A DNA stretch of 64,000 bases from Mucilaginibacter straminoryzae (GTDB taxonomy: Bacteria; Bacteroidota; Bacteroidia; Sphingobacteriales; Sphingobacteriaceae): positions 310,001 through 374,000 of the forward strand of contig NZ_JALJEJ010000003.1 in the NCBI RefSeq assembly GCF_022953055.1, written 5' to 3'. Positions 8,269 to 17,991 of this stretch are shown here, one piece after another. The position numbers were made by a program, and so were the translations under genes. Every line of letters starts with the position of its first letter. The first letter of the stretch is position 1. Under the pieces are notes generated by a model, which searched no databases, had not been told where the DNA came from, and saw nothing but the letters and a program-made list of their open reading frames with translations.

Positions 8269-10560
8269 TTAGTGAGTCAACGAATCGCCCAAAAGATACT
8301 TTGCAAAGTATCCGTTACGGCGTTTTTCAAAATAGGGTTCATAGAGCTCGTCATAATGATGCGACTGACCGGGAAGCACCAGCATATCAAAGTCCTTGTT
8401 TTGTTTTACCAGTGCATCTACTACCCTAAGCGTGTTAGCCGGATGCACATTCTGATCTACATCGCCGGTAACCAATAAGAGGTGACCTTTCAGATTTTTA
8501 ACTAATGCCTGGTTTGCCTGGTTAATAAATTTAAACGATACTGAATCTGGCTGTTTGGGATTCTTTACTTCCTCAATACCCTGGTAGGTTTCGCCCCAAA
8601 ATCGATTATAGATGACCTGATCGTGATTACCGGATGATGAAACGGCCACTTTATAAAAATCCGGATAAGTGCAGATAGCAGCAAGCGCCATCATGCCACC
8701 ACCGGAATGCCCGAAAATACCTACCCTGCTGAGATCGATAAAAGAGAATTGTTTGGCCAGTTGCTCTAATCCGGCTTTATCATCTGCTAAAGGAGCGTCG
8801 CGCAGGTTGCCATGATCGAAGCTGGCGTAGGGTTTATTACGTAGCGGTGAGCCTCCTCTATGGCCCATACACACCACGATGACACCTAACTGGGCCAGCG
8901 GCGCATTGTTGTATTTATCAAAAACGGTAAAGTCTGTCCATACGGTTTCCGTTTGTGGCCCCGGATACACCTGCGAGATAACAGGGTATTTCTTTTTCGG
9001 GTCGAAGTTAAACGGCTTCCACATAATCCCGTACAGATCTGTAACACCATCAGCAGCTTTTACTGTAAAAGGCTCAGGTGCCCGCCAACCATAATCAAAC
9101 AGTTTTTTGAAGGATGGCTTTTGTAAAACAGCGATTAGTTTTCCGTCTGCGCGGCGAACCTGCGTTACCGGTGTTTGGTTGATCTGCGAATAAGTATCGA
9201 CAAAATAACGGCCGCCTGGCGAAAAATAAATGGCGTGAGTGGCGTTTTCCGGCGTAAGTAAGGTTAATTTACCGGTACGCAGATCTGCCTTGTACAAGTG
9301 GGCATAATATGGATTTCTGGAAGGTTCTTTGCCGTATCCCTTAAAATACAATGCCTGTGTACGGTCATCCATGTAGGCGATCCTTCCGGCAGTATAATTC
9401 CCCGGGCCAAGCTCGCGAAGCAAAACACCGTTGCTGTTGTACAAATAGTAGTGCCCCCACCCTGTCCTGTCAGACCACCAAAGTATCTTTTTCCCCCCAT
9501 TGATGATCTTTACATTAAACATGTCCGGGTCAAAATAAGGTTTGGAAACTTCGTCTATCACCTGGCGAACGTTAAATGTTACCAAATTAACCGCACACAG
9601 GGCCATTTCATCGCGGGTCCTCTTTTTCAGCAATACATAAATTTCCTTTTCAGCAATGTTCTGCCCCACCACCTCTACTTCCTGATCTTTCCAATGCCCC
9701 AGATTTACTTTATTGATCGCTTTTCTTAAGGTATCGCCAATAAAAAGTTCGTACTGGGCTACTTCCTTATCGCCCGGCAGTTCATATTTATAAGTTTCTG
9801 CGGTTGGTCTCGGATTGGAAAGACTATTAAGCACGCTCATGCTTTTTACGCGCCTGGTATCTTTGCGGATAACGTAAAAGTAAGGTGTAGCACCCAGCCA
9901 AACCGCATCACATGGTCGCGCCTGCCTGCTCTTCGTATTATCACCACTGTTAATGTCAAACGAATAATATGGGACAGCATCTGAAGATAGCGCGTCTGTT
10001 TTACCATTGCGAAGATTCTTCAAATACAAATTATGCTGAACGCTGAAAAGTATCCAGCAGCTATCGGCAGAATATTGCCCTATTTCCAGGCTTTTGTAAT
10101 GTTTTGGCAATGCAGACGGAGCCAATCTTACTTTCCCACTGAAAAAATTATACAGGAAAGATTTATCTCTATATTTAAAGTTCACCTCGTGGTCGGTGGC
10201 TTTCAATGCTATAGGAACTTCAGCGCGTAGCTTTGCGCTATCGACAGGTTCATGTAGCAACCGGCTCAAGCCTTTTGCTGCCTTAGCCTGATCGAACATC
10301 AGCCGTTGCTTACCGGTATGGGCATCAACCCAATAATGCCCTTTAATGGCATCATCCTTAAAGGCATACCAAAATATCTCGCCGTCTTTTAAGAACATCG
10401 GAACCGGATTGATGGTGCCTGTTAAAGCACTTATTTTTGCTCTGTCAAACTTTGCTTCGGCGGTATAATCCGGCTGCTGCCCCCTGGCAGAAAACAGCTG
10501 CAAATACAATAGTATAGCTATAGGCCACCGTTTGATGGCCAGTTGGCTAAGTATCTTCAT
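8269..10560 (-). CDS. S9 family prolyl oligopeptidase, dipeptidyl-peptidase IV type
   Basis: This 763-residue exported serine peptidase has a signal peptide (about 1-27, ending ARGQ). Next is a DPP IV-type beta-propeller (about 90-510, with DRTGWGHYYLYN repeats). The C-terminal alpha/beta-hydrolase domain carries nucleophile S619 in GHSGGGMM, acid D702 in GDVDQNVH and base H734 in GQSHHYDE. It should release dipeptides from peptide N-termini in the periplasm, typically after proline or alanine. The DPP IV double-glutamate motif that binds the free amino end is not obvious, so exact specificity is open. The gene starts 7 bp after the thioredoxin-like gene stop and is followed by the metalloprotease gene, which indicates co-transcription. 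Confidence 0.92.
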   Translation of the reverse strand: MKILSQLAIKRWPIAILLYLQLFSARGQQPDYTAEAKFDRAKISALTGTINPVPMFLKDGEIFWYAFKDDAIKGHYWVDAHTGKQRLMFDQAKAAKGLSRLLHEPVDSAKLRAEVPIALKATDHEVNFKYRDKSFLYNFFSGKVRLAPSALPKHYKSLEIGQYSADSCWILFSVQHNLYLKNLRNGKTDALSSDAVPYYSFDINSGDNTKSRQARPCDAVWLGATPYFYVIRKDTRRVKSMSVLNSLSNPRPTAETYKYELPGDKEVAQYELFIGDTLRKAINKVNLGHWKDQEVEVVGQNIAEKEIYVLLKKRTRDEMALCAVNLVTFNVRQVIDEVSKPYFDPDMFNVKIINGGKKILWWSDRTGWGHYYLYNSNGVLLRELGPGNYTAGRIAYMDDRTQALYFKGYGKEPSRNPYYAHLYKADLRTGKLTLLTPENATHAIYFSPGGRYFVDTYSQINQTPVTQVRRADGKLIAVLQKPSFKKLFDYGWRAPEPFTVKAADGVTDLYGIMWKPFNFDPKKKYPVISQVYPGPQTETVWTDFTVFDKYNNAPLAQLGVIVVCMGHRGGSPLRNKPYASFDHGNLRDAPLADDKAGLEQLAKQFSFIDLSRVGIFGHSGGGMMALAAICTYPDFYKVAVSSSGNHDQVIYNRFWGETYQGIEEVKNPKQPDSVSFKFINQANQALVKNLKGHLLLVTGDVDQNVHPANTLRVVDALVKQNKDFDMLVLPGQSHHYDELYEPYFEKRRNGYFAKYLLGDSLTH

Positions 10561-10567
10561 AAATTAT

Positions 10568-11686
10568 CTATTTCCTGTACTTCTCCATAGCAGCGACTAT
10601 CTTTGGGTCTTTTCCAGTGGCACATACCTGTTGTACCAATTCTTTAAAACCGAAATCACCATTACGTACAACACGGTCATACGCTAACATATAGCTGTAA
10701 ATAAGCTTTTGATTTTCTGCTGATAACAAACCGAAGTTTGCCGCAAGTAATTTGGTCACCTTCGCGGTATCTTTCTCTGCACAGGCTGCCGATACATCCA
10801 TCAGATCGATATACTCCTGCTTATCAGTCCAATCCATGGTTTTAAGCTGATTTTTCAAGTGATCAAATTCATCGGTCCTTAACACCAGTTCTTTTCTCTG
10901 CTCATTTTTAAAATAGCCACCGGTAAGGCTATATTCTGCTACACGCCGAAACAGTGTTTTAAGCCGGTGTTCTACTTCAGCCTTGTTATTATACCGCACA
11001 AAAGCAGCCCAGTGGTCGGCCAGGTAATCAAAATTTAAACTATGTACATTTGAAAGGTAAAGTGCGTACCGGTTCTCGCCGAACAGGAACCAATTTTCTG
11101 GCCTAACGCGTTGATCATCTGTCAAACTATTAAAATAATCAGCAGCGATCTGTTTACCTTCTGTTATTTCCATTAAGTTGATCTTCAACTGGATATATTC
11201 CCTGATAAACGCTGGGGAACGGTCGCCGCTTGCGTACCGCTTGTTCATTTCTTCAACACGGTTATGAGGTTTTATACCTTCGCGTATCTTCGCCATAAAT
11301 TCACCGGCACTCATCCCGCCAACGAACTTATACACCAGTTGGCCGGCCCCGTTCAAAAGCAGGAATGACGGGTAGGCTTCCACCTTATAGGTTTTACGCA
11401 AATCGGGCCCTTCCCCTTTCTCCATATCCGATTGAAGATTAACGAAATGCGTATTGAAGAAATCAGCAACACTATCCACAGTAAACACATGAATTGCCAT
11501 GTTTTTACACGGGATGCACCAGCTGGTATAGCAGTCTACAAAGACGAGTTTATGCTCATCCTTGGCTTTCTTTAATACCTGCTGAAAGCTCTGCTGCTCA
11601 AAGTTGATATGCCTGTTTTGTGCCAACACAAAGGCCGGCACGATCAAGGCAATTAAAAACAAACTATTAACGAAAATTTTTCTCAT
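10568..11686 (-). CDS. Periplasmic thioredoxin-like protein
   Basis: This 372-residue protein has a signal peptide (about 1-22, ending VLAQ) and a thioredoxin fold at about 28-140 with active site WCIPC (C57, C60). The cis-proline block YPSFLLLNGAG follows. The C-terminal 230 residues are helical with no recognised domain. Such proteins, related to the TlpA/DsbD-gamma group, keep periplasmic thiols in the right redox state. The gene sits between the metallopeptidase-like lipoprotein (35 bp upstream) and the S9 peptidase (7 bp downstream). It may therefore fold or protect the secreted enzymes of this operon or reduce disulfides in imported protein substrates; both are inference. Confidence 0.87.
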   Translation of the reverse strand: MRKIFVNSLFLIALIVPAFVLAQNRHINFEQQSFQQVLKKAKDEHKLVFVDCYTSWCIPCKNMAIHVFTVDSVADFFNTHFVNLQSDMEKGEGPDLRKTYKVEAYPSFLLLNGAGQLVYKFVGGMSAGEFMAKIREGIKPHNRVEEMNKRYASGDRSPAFIREYIQLKINLMEITEGKQIAADYFNSLTDDQRVRPENWFLFGENRYALYLSNVHSLNFDYLADHWAAFVRYNNKAEVEHRLKTLFRRVAEYSLTGGYFKNEQRKELVLRTDEFDHLKNQLKTMDWTDKQEYIDLMDVSAACAEKDTAKVTKLLAANFGLLSAENQKLIYSYMLAYDRVVRNGDFGFKELVQQVCATGKDPKIVAAMEKYRK

Positions 11687-11721
11687 AATTAAAATGCTTA
11701 TTCACTTGGTTGTATCATTGG

Positions 11722-12663
11722 CTACCTGCCCGTGTAATTACCTATAGCCTGCAGGTCTACACCATAATTGTTTATAAAGTAATTTCGGACGATGTTATAG
11801 CGTTGCCGTATTTTACCATTGGTGTCCTTTACCGGGTTTAAAATCCCTACGAGCGAGGCATCTGTATTGACACGGCTTTTATTTAGCGTTGCTTCTGTAC
11901 AACTTACCATGGCCTGGATATATAGCGACCAATCTGTTAAAGCCGTCGGGCTCGAGTAATAGGTTGTTAATATCCCATTTGCATAAGCTGTAGCCTGGCT
12001 GGTGTAAGTGGCGTAATTGGTTACTGCTGTAAAATCAGCTGTTGGTGCCGCCAGGTTGCGGGTGATAATACTTTGCGCGAATATGAGGTTTACTTTTTTG
12101 GCAAACTTGATAGAATCTGTTTGCGTCATGTTCATCACAGCAGCATTACCATAGTTCACGTTTATGTTATCGAAGTTTGCCCAGGCGCCAACAACCGCAT
12201 CGTTTCTTAATATACGATAAACCGGGCTATAGATGTACGTGGCGTAAATAGAATCCACGCTACTGCAAAGCATAATCTTAGTCGGCAAAAATTGTTTTAG
12301 AAATTTATCGGTATAGAAGCCAAACCACAATTTGTTTAAAACCGTAATCTGACGGCTGATATAATCACCATTAGAAGTATCGGCCGGGGTTGCCAGATAG
12401 CCAGTAGTTCCGACACCGTTAGCATCCAAAGTGGCATTTTTCCAGCCGGTTGGTGTCCAGTACGTGTCTTTATCGGTGAATTTGTACAGCATGTAAACAC
12501 CGTACTTGTTATAAAAATCCGTTATGGTTTTATCATAAGGATGATTGCCTTGGGGCAGGGTGTAGCCAAAAGTTTGTTTGCTGGCAACCAGTACTGCTTC
12601 TTTTTTACATGAAGCCGCTGCCAACACCAGGCATGCGATGATGATATAATTAAGTATCCTCAT
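11722..12663 (-). CDS. SusCD-associated lipoprotein, metallopeptidase-like but lacking HExxH
   Basis: This 313-residue lipoprotein has a signal sequence and lipobox ending at C19 (LVLAAASCKK). Its overall plan resembles the putative zinc-binding metallopeptidases (Mx1 type) that follow susD in many Bacteroidota loci. Shared blocks are an N-terminal KYGVYMLYKFTD, a central FDNINVNYGN, and a C-terminal KIRQRYNIVRNYFINNYGVDL. Where that family has HExxH before a PT-containing loop, this protein reads NLIFAQSIITRN then APTADF (residues 192-211), with no histidine. It is therefore probably a non-catalytic, surface-exposed binding protein. The gene lies 33 bp after susD and 35 bp before the thioredoxin-like gene. 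The family assignment is from memory of the pattern and is moderate. Confidence 0.65.
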   Translation of the reverse strand: MRILNYIIIACLVLAAASCKKEAVLVASKQTFGYTLPQGNHPYDKTITDFYNKYGVYMLYKFTDKDTYWTPTGWKNATLDANGVGTTGYLATPADTSNGDYISRQITVLNKLWFGFYTDKFLKQFLPTKIMLCSSVDSIYATYIYSPVYRILRNDAVVGAWANFDNINVNYGNAAVMNMTQTDSIKFAKKVNLIFAQSIITRNLAAPTADFTAVTNYATYTSQATAYANGILTTYYSSPTALTDWSLYIQAMVSCTEATLNKSRVNTDASLVGILNPVKDTNGKIRQRYNIVRNYFINNYGVDLQAIGNYTGR

Positions 12664-12696
12664 TTCTTTAATTTTTTTCGCGTTATAAAATTATCC

Positions 12697-14256
12697 TTAC
12701 CGTGGGTTCTGCTGTAAATTGTAGTTGCGAGCCATCACATCATACGGTATTTGCAAGGCATAGCTGTTACTTCCGCTGGCAAGCGTATAGGTAGATGATG
12801 TACCCGACGGATCAATTAAGGTATGGGTGACACTCAGGTTCCACCGTTTAATATCTACCCATCTGAAATTTTCTTCCAGGCAAAGCTCACGACGCCGTTC
12901 ATCCTGCAAAAACTTCAACAACTGTGTTGCATCTGCTATATTTACCGATGTATAAGGCGTATTGCGGGTATCATAACGGTTCTGACGGAGGTAATTTAAG
13001 TCTGCCATGGCTGCAGCCTGGTAGCTGGCCTGCCCGGTACTTAAATATTTGCGGGCATTGGCTTCGGCATGGTTTAAGTAAAGCTCTGCTACGCGGATAC
13101 CCTTGTCGCCATAAGTTTGCGTAAACCCTATTTTACCGCTTTTGAAAGGGTAACTACCTCCGTTACTGTAAGTCTCGAAATAAAGTTTATAGCGCAGGTC
13201 GCCGTAATTGGTATTGCTTCCATTACCTTTGTCATACAGGGCAGCCAGGGAATTTGAAACAGAAAACGGCGGGGCAATTCCTGTAAACGTATTATAACCA
13301 GGGAAAAAGGTAGTGGGGTTTGAACCTCTGTTTACGTTGAAACCGTAAGACCAGATAACTTCTGTGCTCAATGTCTGGTCATAAATACCAGCACTGCTTA
13401 ACGTAGAACCAGAGGTAAAGTAATTTGTAAGCGGGGTAAGCGTGCGTTTTAACGCAAGCGCCATCTCTGAATACTTTATTACATTATCCATATCGGCATC
13501 GCGGCCCATATAAAGATAAAGCCGTGATAACAAGGTATAAGCGGCGATATGGCTCACCCTGAATAACGAAGAGGGCGTATAATTATCGCGCAGCAGACTG
13601 GCAGCAGTCAGCAAGTCTGTTTCGATTTGGGCGTATACTTCTGCCAGCGTATTACGTTTAGGATAAACATCGCTCACCTTTGAGGTAAGAATCAATGGAA
13701 CGCCAAGGCTGGTAGTTGGGTCAACCCCGGGGCCATTATATGGCTTTCCATATAGTGTAACCAGTTTTAGGTAATAGAATGCGCGAAGAAACAGTGCCTG
13801 CCCTAGAATACCGTTCTTCACTTTGTCGGTGCCGGTAACCGAGCCGATGTAATCCATTACCACGTTACAACCCTTAATCTTGTTGTAATAGATCGTCCAG
13901 GAATTTACCCCGTTCTGGTCAACCAGGTTTGAGCCTGCTGCGCCGGTGATATTGTCAAACATAGTTGGATCCCAGGTATATACAGGCGTTCCATAGGTTT
14001 GATAAGGAACATAGGTGGTATTAGGGGCACCATTTAATTGCGGTACACCGTTGGATTGAATATCGTCGGTCAGAAGATCGGTATAGGTATCCATAGCCTG
14101 AAGGTATGGATAACCATCGCTGTACAACAGCGAAGCCAAATCATCTGCGTTTTGCGGGATCAGTTCGTCCTGGCTGGTTTCTTTCAGAAATTTCTTGCAT
14201 GAGGCCAGGGTTAAAACCAATGTTAAAAAGCTCAAAATTATAGTGATTTTTTTCAT
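12697..14256 (-). CDS. SusD/RagB-family outer-membrane nutrient-binding lipoprotein
   Basis: The chosen start at 14256 gives a 519-residue lipoprotein with a clean signal and lipobox (FLTLVLTLASCKKF). An upstream in-frame start at 14331 would overlap the susC stop and add a non-signal extension. SusD features are the N-terminal DELIPQNADDLASLLYSD block, the TPR-rich helical body (GQALFLRAFYYLKLVTLYGKPY) and the C-terminal LQDERRRELCLEENFRWVDIKRW signature. SusD lids its SusC channel and captures the ligand at the cell surface. The gene starts 13 bp after susC. The ligand is unknown; the peptidase neighbours suggest protein or peptide rather than glycan. Confidence 0.95.
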   Translation of the reverse strand: MKKITIILSFLTLVLTLASCKKFLKETSQDELIPQNADDLASLLYSDGYPYLQAMDTYTDLLTDDIQSNGVPQLNGAPNTTYVPYQTYGTPVYTWDPTMFDNITGAAGSNLVDQNGVNSWTIYYNKIKGCNVVMDYIGSVTGTDKVKNGILGQALFLRAFYYLKLVTLYGKPYNGPGVDPTTSLGVPLILTSKVSDVYPKRNTLAEVYAQIETDLLTAASLLRDNYTPSSLFRVSHIAAYTLLSRLYLYMGRDADMDNVIKYSEMALALKRTLTPLTNYFTSGSTLSSAGIYDQTLSTEVIWSYGFNVNRGSNPTTFFPGYNTFTGIAPPFSVSNSLAALYDKGNGSNTNYGDLRYKLYFETYSNGGSYPFKSGKIGFTQTYGDKGIRVAELYLNHAEANARKYLSTGQASYQAAAMADLNYLRQNRYDTRNTPYTSVNIADATQLLKFLQDERRRELCLEENFRWVDIKRWNLSVTHTLIDPSGTSSTYTLASGSNSYALQIPYDVMARNYNLQQNPR

Positions 14257-14269
14257 CTTGTCAGCTTTA

Positions 14270-17200
14270 TTAAAATACAACACTAAGATTAAGTGAATAA
14301 GAGCGAACCCTTGGCTGGGCGCCTGTCGCAACTTCCGGATCTATTCCGTTAAAATCGCGACTGACGATCTGAAACGGATTAGTAACACCCAGTCCGCAGC
14401 GGATCGCATTAGTTCTTAAACGGGTTACAATACTTGCCGGAAGCGAATAGCTCATGCTGATGTTATTGCAACGCAGCATAGAGGCGCTAACCACACGTGC
14501 TGTACTGTAATTATACATTTCATAAACGTTTGTATTGGTTTTACCATCAGGCAGGACGACAGTGTTACCCACTCTCGCATCTGGTAAGCCAGGAAATGCA
14601 GCTGACGTATTGGTCGGTGTCCATCGGCCTAAAAGTTCCCTTGAAAGGTTTTCAATTTCTGCAGGCACGCCATTGATGAGCGAGTAAGCCGGCGCTTTGA
14701 ATTTTTTACCGCCTACCTGCAAAAAGAAGCTGGAGTTGAGTGAAAGCATTTTGTAGCGGAAGCTGGTGCCGATACCACCTGTAAAATCAGGATCTGCCTT
14801 ACCCACATATTTCATATATGACGTAGGGTCTGAAGCTGGCGTACTGCCCGGCGCTACTGCTAAATTGATGATCGGGTAGCCATTTGCCGGGTTGATACCG
14901 GTGTAATCGAATGCCCAAAGGCCTGAAACCGGATAGCCTTGCTTATAGAACAGCCCTGAAGCCGCGGTGCGCCAGGTGGCATTGTTCTGTATGCCGGTTT
15001 TTACCAGATTATTGTAGTTCTTTGCCGTGTTCAACGATACAGACCAGGTAAACTTGCTGGTACGTACAGGCGTAAAGGCAGCGCTTAACTCGTAACCACG
15101 GTTGGTTAACGAACCTCCGTTAATAGGCATGCTCAATACCCCGTATTCTGCCGGTACGGTTAAATAGGTAACCAAATCCTTCGCTGTTTTCTGATAATAT
15201 TCTGCAGTGGCCTGTACCTTGTTCTGGAACAGGGAGAAATCAAAGCCCAGGTTCATACTCAGGGTTCTTTCGAAACGAAGATCCGCATAAGGTAGTGAGC
15301 TGATGGTAAGCAGGTAATCGCCGGTGAAACTATCTACCACTGATGAAGATGGTGTTGTAGGAATTTTCAATATCAGGTTAGGGCTGGCGTTACTCACAAC
15401 ATTTCGCTGGTAACCTAAAGTACCCCTAACGCTCATATCTGTTAGCCAACTGGTTTTATCGAACCACTTCTCGCGGCCCAAGTTCCATCTTAAACCTCCT
15501 GCCAATACCGGATTGAACTTTTCTTCTGTGAACTGTCCGAAGCGGTTAGAACGGTCATTTCTAATACTGAAATTCGCCACATAACGGTTGTCATACGTAT
15601 AACTTGCTGTTCCGTAAACGCCCATATTATTGGTAAGCTTATCCGTTTTAACGTGTACCTGGCTTTCTGTAAGAACATTAGGTGATACATTTGTGGTTGA
15701 CCCGATTATAGTAGTGTAAGTTTCGGGAACAACGGCAAACGTCATCCCCCTGTCGCGCAGATAACCGTAAGTAGTTGAAGAAAGGCCGGTATAATGCGTG
15801 CTGTTTAATTCAAACCCGGTTAATACAGTTAACAAATGTTTATTATTGAACGTGCGGGTAAAGCTCAGGCTGTTTCGAAAATTCCATGAAGTATTCTGGT
15901 TATCATCCGCATTGTATTCACCACCTTGCGGAAGCGGGCTCTTTAAATAATCAGGGTCCGAAGGTTTTGCAGCACCGTAATCATACCTACGTTTCTGCGC
16001 GATATAGGCCGTACGCTCCGTTGCATAAGTATTGCCGGTAACGTTAGAATTGCTGATACTATACAGCGACTGAAAGTTCAGGCCACGGATAATCTCGTAA
16101 TTAGCTGACACGTTGGCGTTAAAAGTTTGCCCCTTGTTGGAAGAGCCGGTGTTATTCAACTCGTTTAAAATATTATATGAATAACCTAATGAATTGGCAT
16201 ACATAAACAAGCTGCCATCGGGATTATAGGCTGGAATGAGTCGGCTCGTTTTAGAAGCATAAGTATATGGGTCGACGATATAAAATCCATCTGTAGTACG
16301 GCTGGAGACAGATAGTTTTGCGGATAGATTCAGTTTTTTTGTTACCTGCGAAGTTAACCCCACCGAGCCTGTAAGGCCTTTCGAATCGTTACCCTTCGCC
16401 GTTCCGTTGGTATTATTGTATGAAAATGAGCTGTAATAACGCGCATTAGCATTTCCGCCAGATAAACTAAGATTGTGTGTAAGGCTAAGCGGCGTTCTGA
16501 AAAGAATATCGAACCAGTTATTGTTCAATGTTTCCAGGTACTGTACACGGTCATTAAATTGGGCATAGGTGGCCCGGCCGAATAGATAATCATTAAGGGC
16601 GCCCGAAAAACCGATATTGCTTCCGTACGTGTTCCCGCCTACCAAACCACGGTTAAAAATTTCTTCTGAAACGCCGATCCGTTCCTGCGAGTTCATCAGG
16701 TTAAGGCGGTCATAACTTACCTTATCAGATAAATTAGCGGTTAGGGAATAGCTGATAGACGGCGGACCGGCGACGCCTTTCTTGGTAGTGATTACGATAA
16801 CGCCATTAGCGGCACGTACACCATAAATGGCCGTGGCAGAAGCGTCTTTTAAAACACTGATATCTTCTATATCGTAGGAGTTGAGCCACCCGATAGCTGA
16901 AGCCACATAATCGCGGACAAAATCAAAATTATCTTTGGAAGCTGTTCCTGCACTCCCCGCAGCGGTGCTTAATACGGTAGCTTTAAAAGGCAGGGGATCT
17001 TGCTGTATCACACCGTCAACCACCCAGATCGGATCTTGCGAGCCAAACAGTGTTGAAGTACCTCTCACCCTTACGGTTTGCCTGGTACCTACCTGTCCGC
17101 TCTGGTTGGTTACCACGACGCCCGGCAGCTTGCCTTGTAAGGCTTGCTCGATGGTAGTGGTACCATCCAGGTAGAGGTCGCTCCCTTTCAGGGAACTGAT

Positions 17201-17872
17201 GGACCCCGCAATATTGCTGCGGCCCAGTACCTGGTAACCGGTGGATACCACCTGCACTTCGTTCAATTTAACCACTTTACGGGTCATTGTAATCCTCAGA
17301 TCACTCATCTTGGAGTTAGTAGGTATGGTTTGGGTATCGAACCCCATAGCGCTGACCACGATAGACACTCCAGGTTGCAGCTTAATGGTAAAGTGCCCGA
17401 AATTATCGGTCTTTACGTAGGTTCCACCTCTTACATAAACGTAAGCATCTAAACCCTTACCGGTCGAATCTACTACGGATCCTTTTAACTGCCAGTCTGC
17501 AGGGGCCGCCGCTTTACTGGGAGGCACCTTTTCGGTTACGGTTACCTGCTTTCCCTGGATGGTGTATGAAAAGGGCTGATCGGCAAAACAGGCATCGAGC
17601 GCTTGTTTAATATTTGCGTTTTTTACCTCGATGGTTACGGGTTTGCTGTCTGACAGTAAACGGTAATTATAAAAGAACACAAAGCCAGACTGTTTGGTGA
17701 TTGACTTAAAAACACTTTCAATAGAAGCGTTCTTAACGGATAAAGTAATTCCGGGCGATGCCTGTTGGGCGTGACCTTCCCTGCTGATGCAAACACACAG
17801 GAACAAGGCAAGCCCTATTTTAAAATTCCGGCATAAATACAGTAGTATCTTTCTCGTAAAAATTATTTCCAT
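14270..17872 (-). CDS. SusC/RagA-family TonB-dependent transporter with STN signalling domain
   Basis: This 1200-residue protein has a signal peptide (about 1-35, ending GHAQ). An STN (secretin/TonB short N-terminal) domain follows at about 45-115 (ITLSVKNASIESVFKSITKQSGFVF is its start). Next come a carboxypeptidase-like beta-sandwich (about 128-195), the SusC TonB box and plug (GRSNIAGSISSLKG, LQGKLPGVVVTNQSGQVG), and a beta-barrel ending in SLNLSVVF. The STN domain marks a transducing receptor that signals ligand binding to a FecR-type anti-sigma factor; the fecR gene lies 119 bp upstream on the same strand. It forms a pair with the SusD downstream. Import of peptides is inferred from the flanking peptidases. 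Confidence 0.95.
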   Translation of the reverse strand: MEIIFTRKILLYLCRNFKIGLALFLCVCISREGHAQQASPGITLSVKNASIESVFKSITKQSGFVFFYNYRLLSDSKPVTIEVKNANIKQALDACFADQPFSYTIQGKQVTVTEKVPPSKAAAPADWQLKGSVVDSTGKGLDAYVYVRGGTYVKTDNFGHFTIKLQPGVSIVVSAMGFDTQTIPTNSKMSDLRITMTRKVVKLNEVQVVSTGYQVLGRSNIAGSISSLKGSDLYLDGTTTIEQALQGKLPGVVVTNQSGQVGTRQTVRVRGTSTLFGSQDPIWVVDGVIQQDPLPFKATVLSTAAGSAGTASKDNFDFVRDYVASAIGWLNSYDIEDISVLKDASATAIYGVRAANGVIVITTKKGVAGPPSISYSLTANLSDKVSYDRLNLMNSQERIGVSEEIFNRGLVGGNTYGSNIGFSGALNDYLFGRATYAQFNDRVQYLETLNNNWFDILFRTPLSLTHNLSLSGGNANARYYSSFSYNNTNGTAKGNDSKGLTGSVGLTSQVTKKLNLSAKLSVSSRTTDGFYIVDPYTYASKTSRLIPAYNPDGSLFMYANSLGYSYNILNELNNTGSSNKGQTFNANVSANYEIIRGLNFQSLYSISNSNVTGNTYATERTAYIAQKRRYDYGAAKPSDPDYLKSPLPQGGEYNADDNQNTSWNFRNSLSFTRTFNNKHLLTVLTGFELNSTHYTGLSSTTYGYLRDRGMTFAVVPETYTTIIGSTTNVSPNVLTESQVHVKTDKLTNNMGVYGTASYTYDNRYVANFSIRNDRSNRFGQFTEEKFNPVLAGGLRWNLGREKWFDKTSWLTDMSVRGTLGYQRNVVSNASPNLILKIPTTPSSSVVDSFTGDYLLTISSLPYADLRFERTLSMNLGFDFSLFQNKVQATAEYYQKTAKDLVTYLTVPAEYGVLSMPINGGSLTNRGYELSAAFTPVRTSKFTWSVSLNTAKNYNNLVKTGIQNNATWRTAASGLFYKQGYPVSGLWAFDYTGINPANGYPIINLAVAPGSTPASDPTSYMKYVGKADPDFTGGIGTSFRYKMLSLNSSFFLQVGGKKFKAPAYSLINGVPAEIENLSRELLGRWTPTNTSAAFPGLPDARVGNTVVLPDGKTNTNVYEMYNYSTARVVSASMLRCNNISMSYSLPASIVTRLRTNAIRCGLGVTNPFQIVSRDFNGIDPEVATGAQPRVRSYSLNLSVVF

Positions 17873-17991
17873 GTATCAATAGTTATAAATTATTAGGCAA
17901 AAGGGATCCTATTCGCGCATTTTCATGCACAATCAATTAAAACGATAAGGTTTTAAAACTTTTTTTAGGAGGCTAGGCGGGAGTTGACTGA

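Noticed and set aside
9298..9729. 143-aa ORF antisense to the S9 peptidase gene
   Set aside because: Complements the beta-propeller coding frame and lacks any domain.
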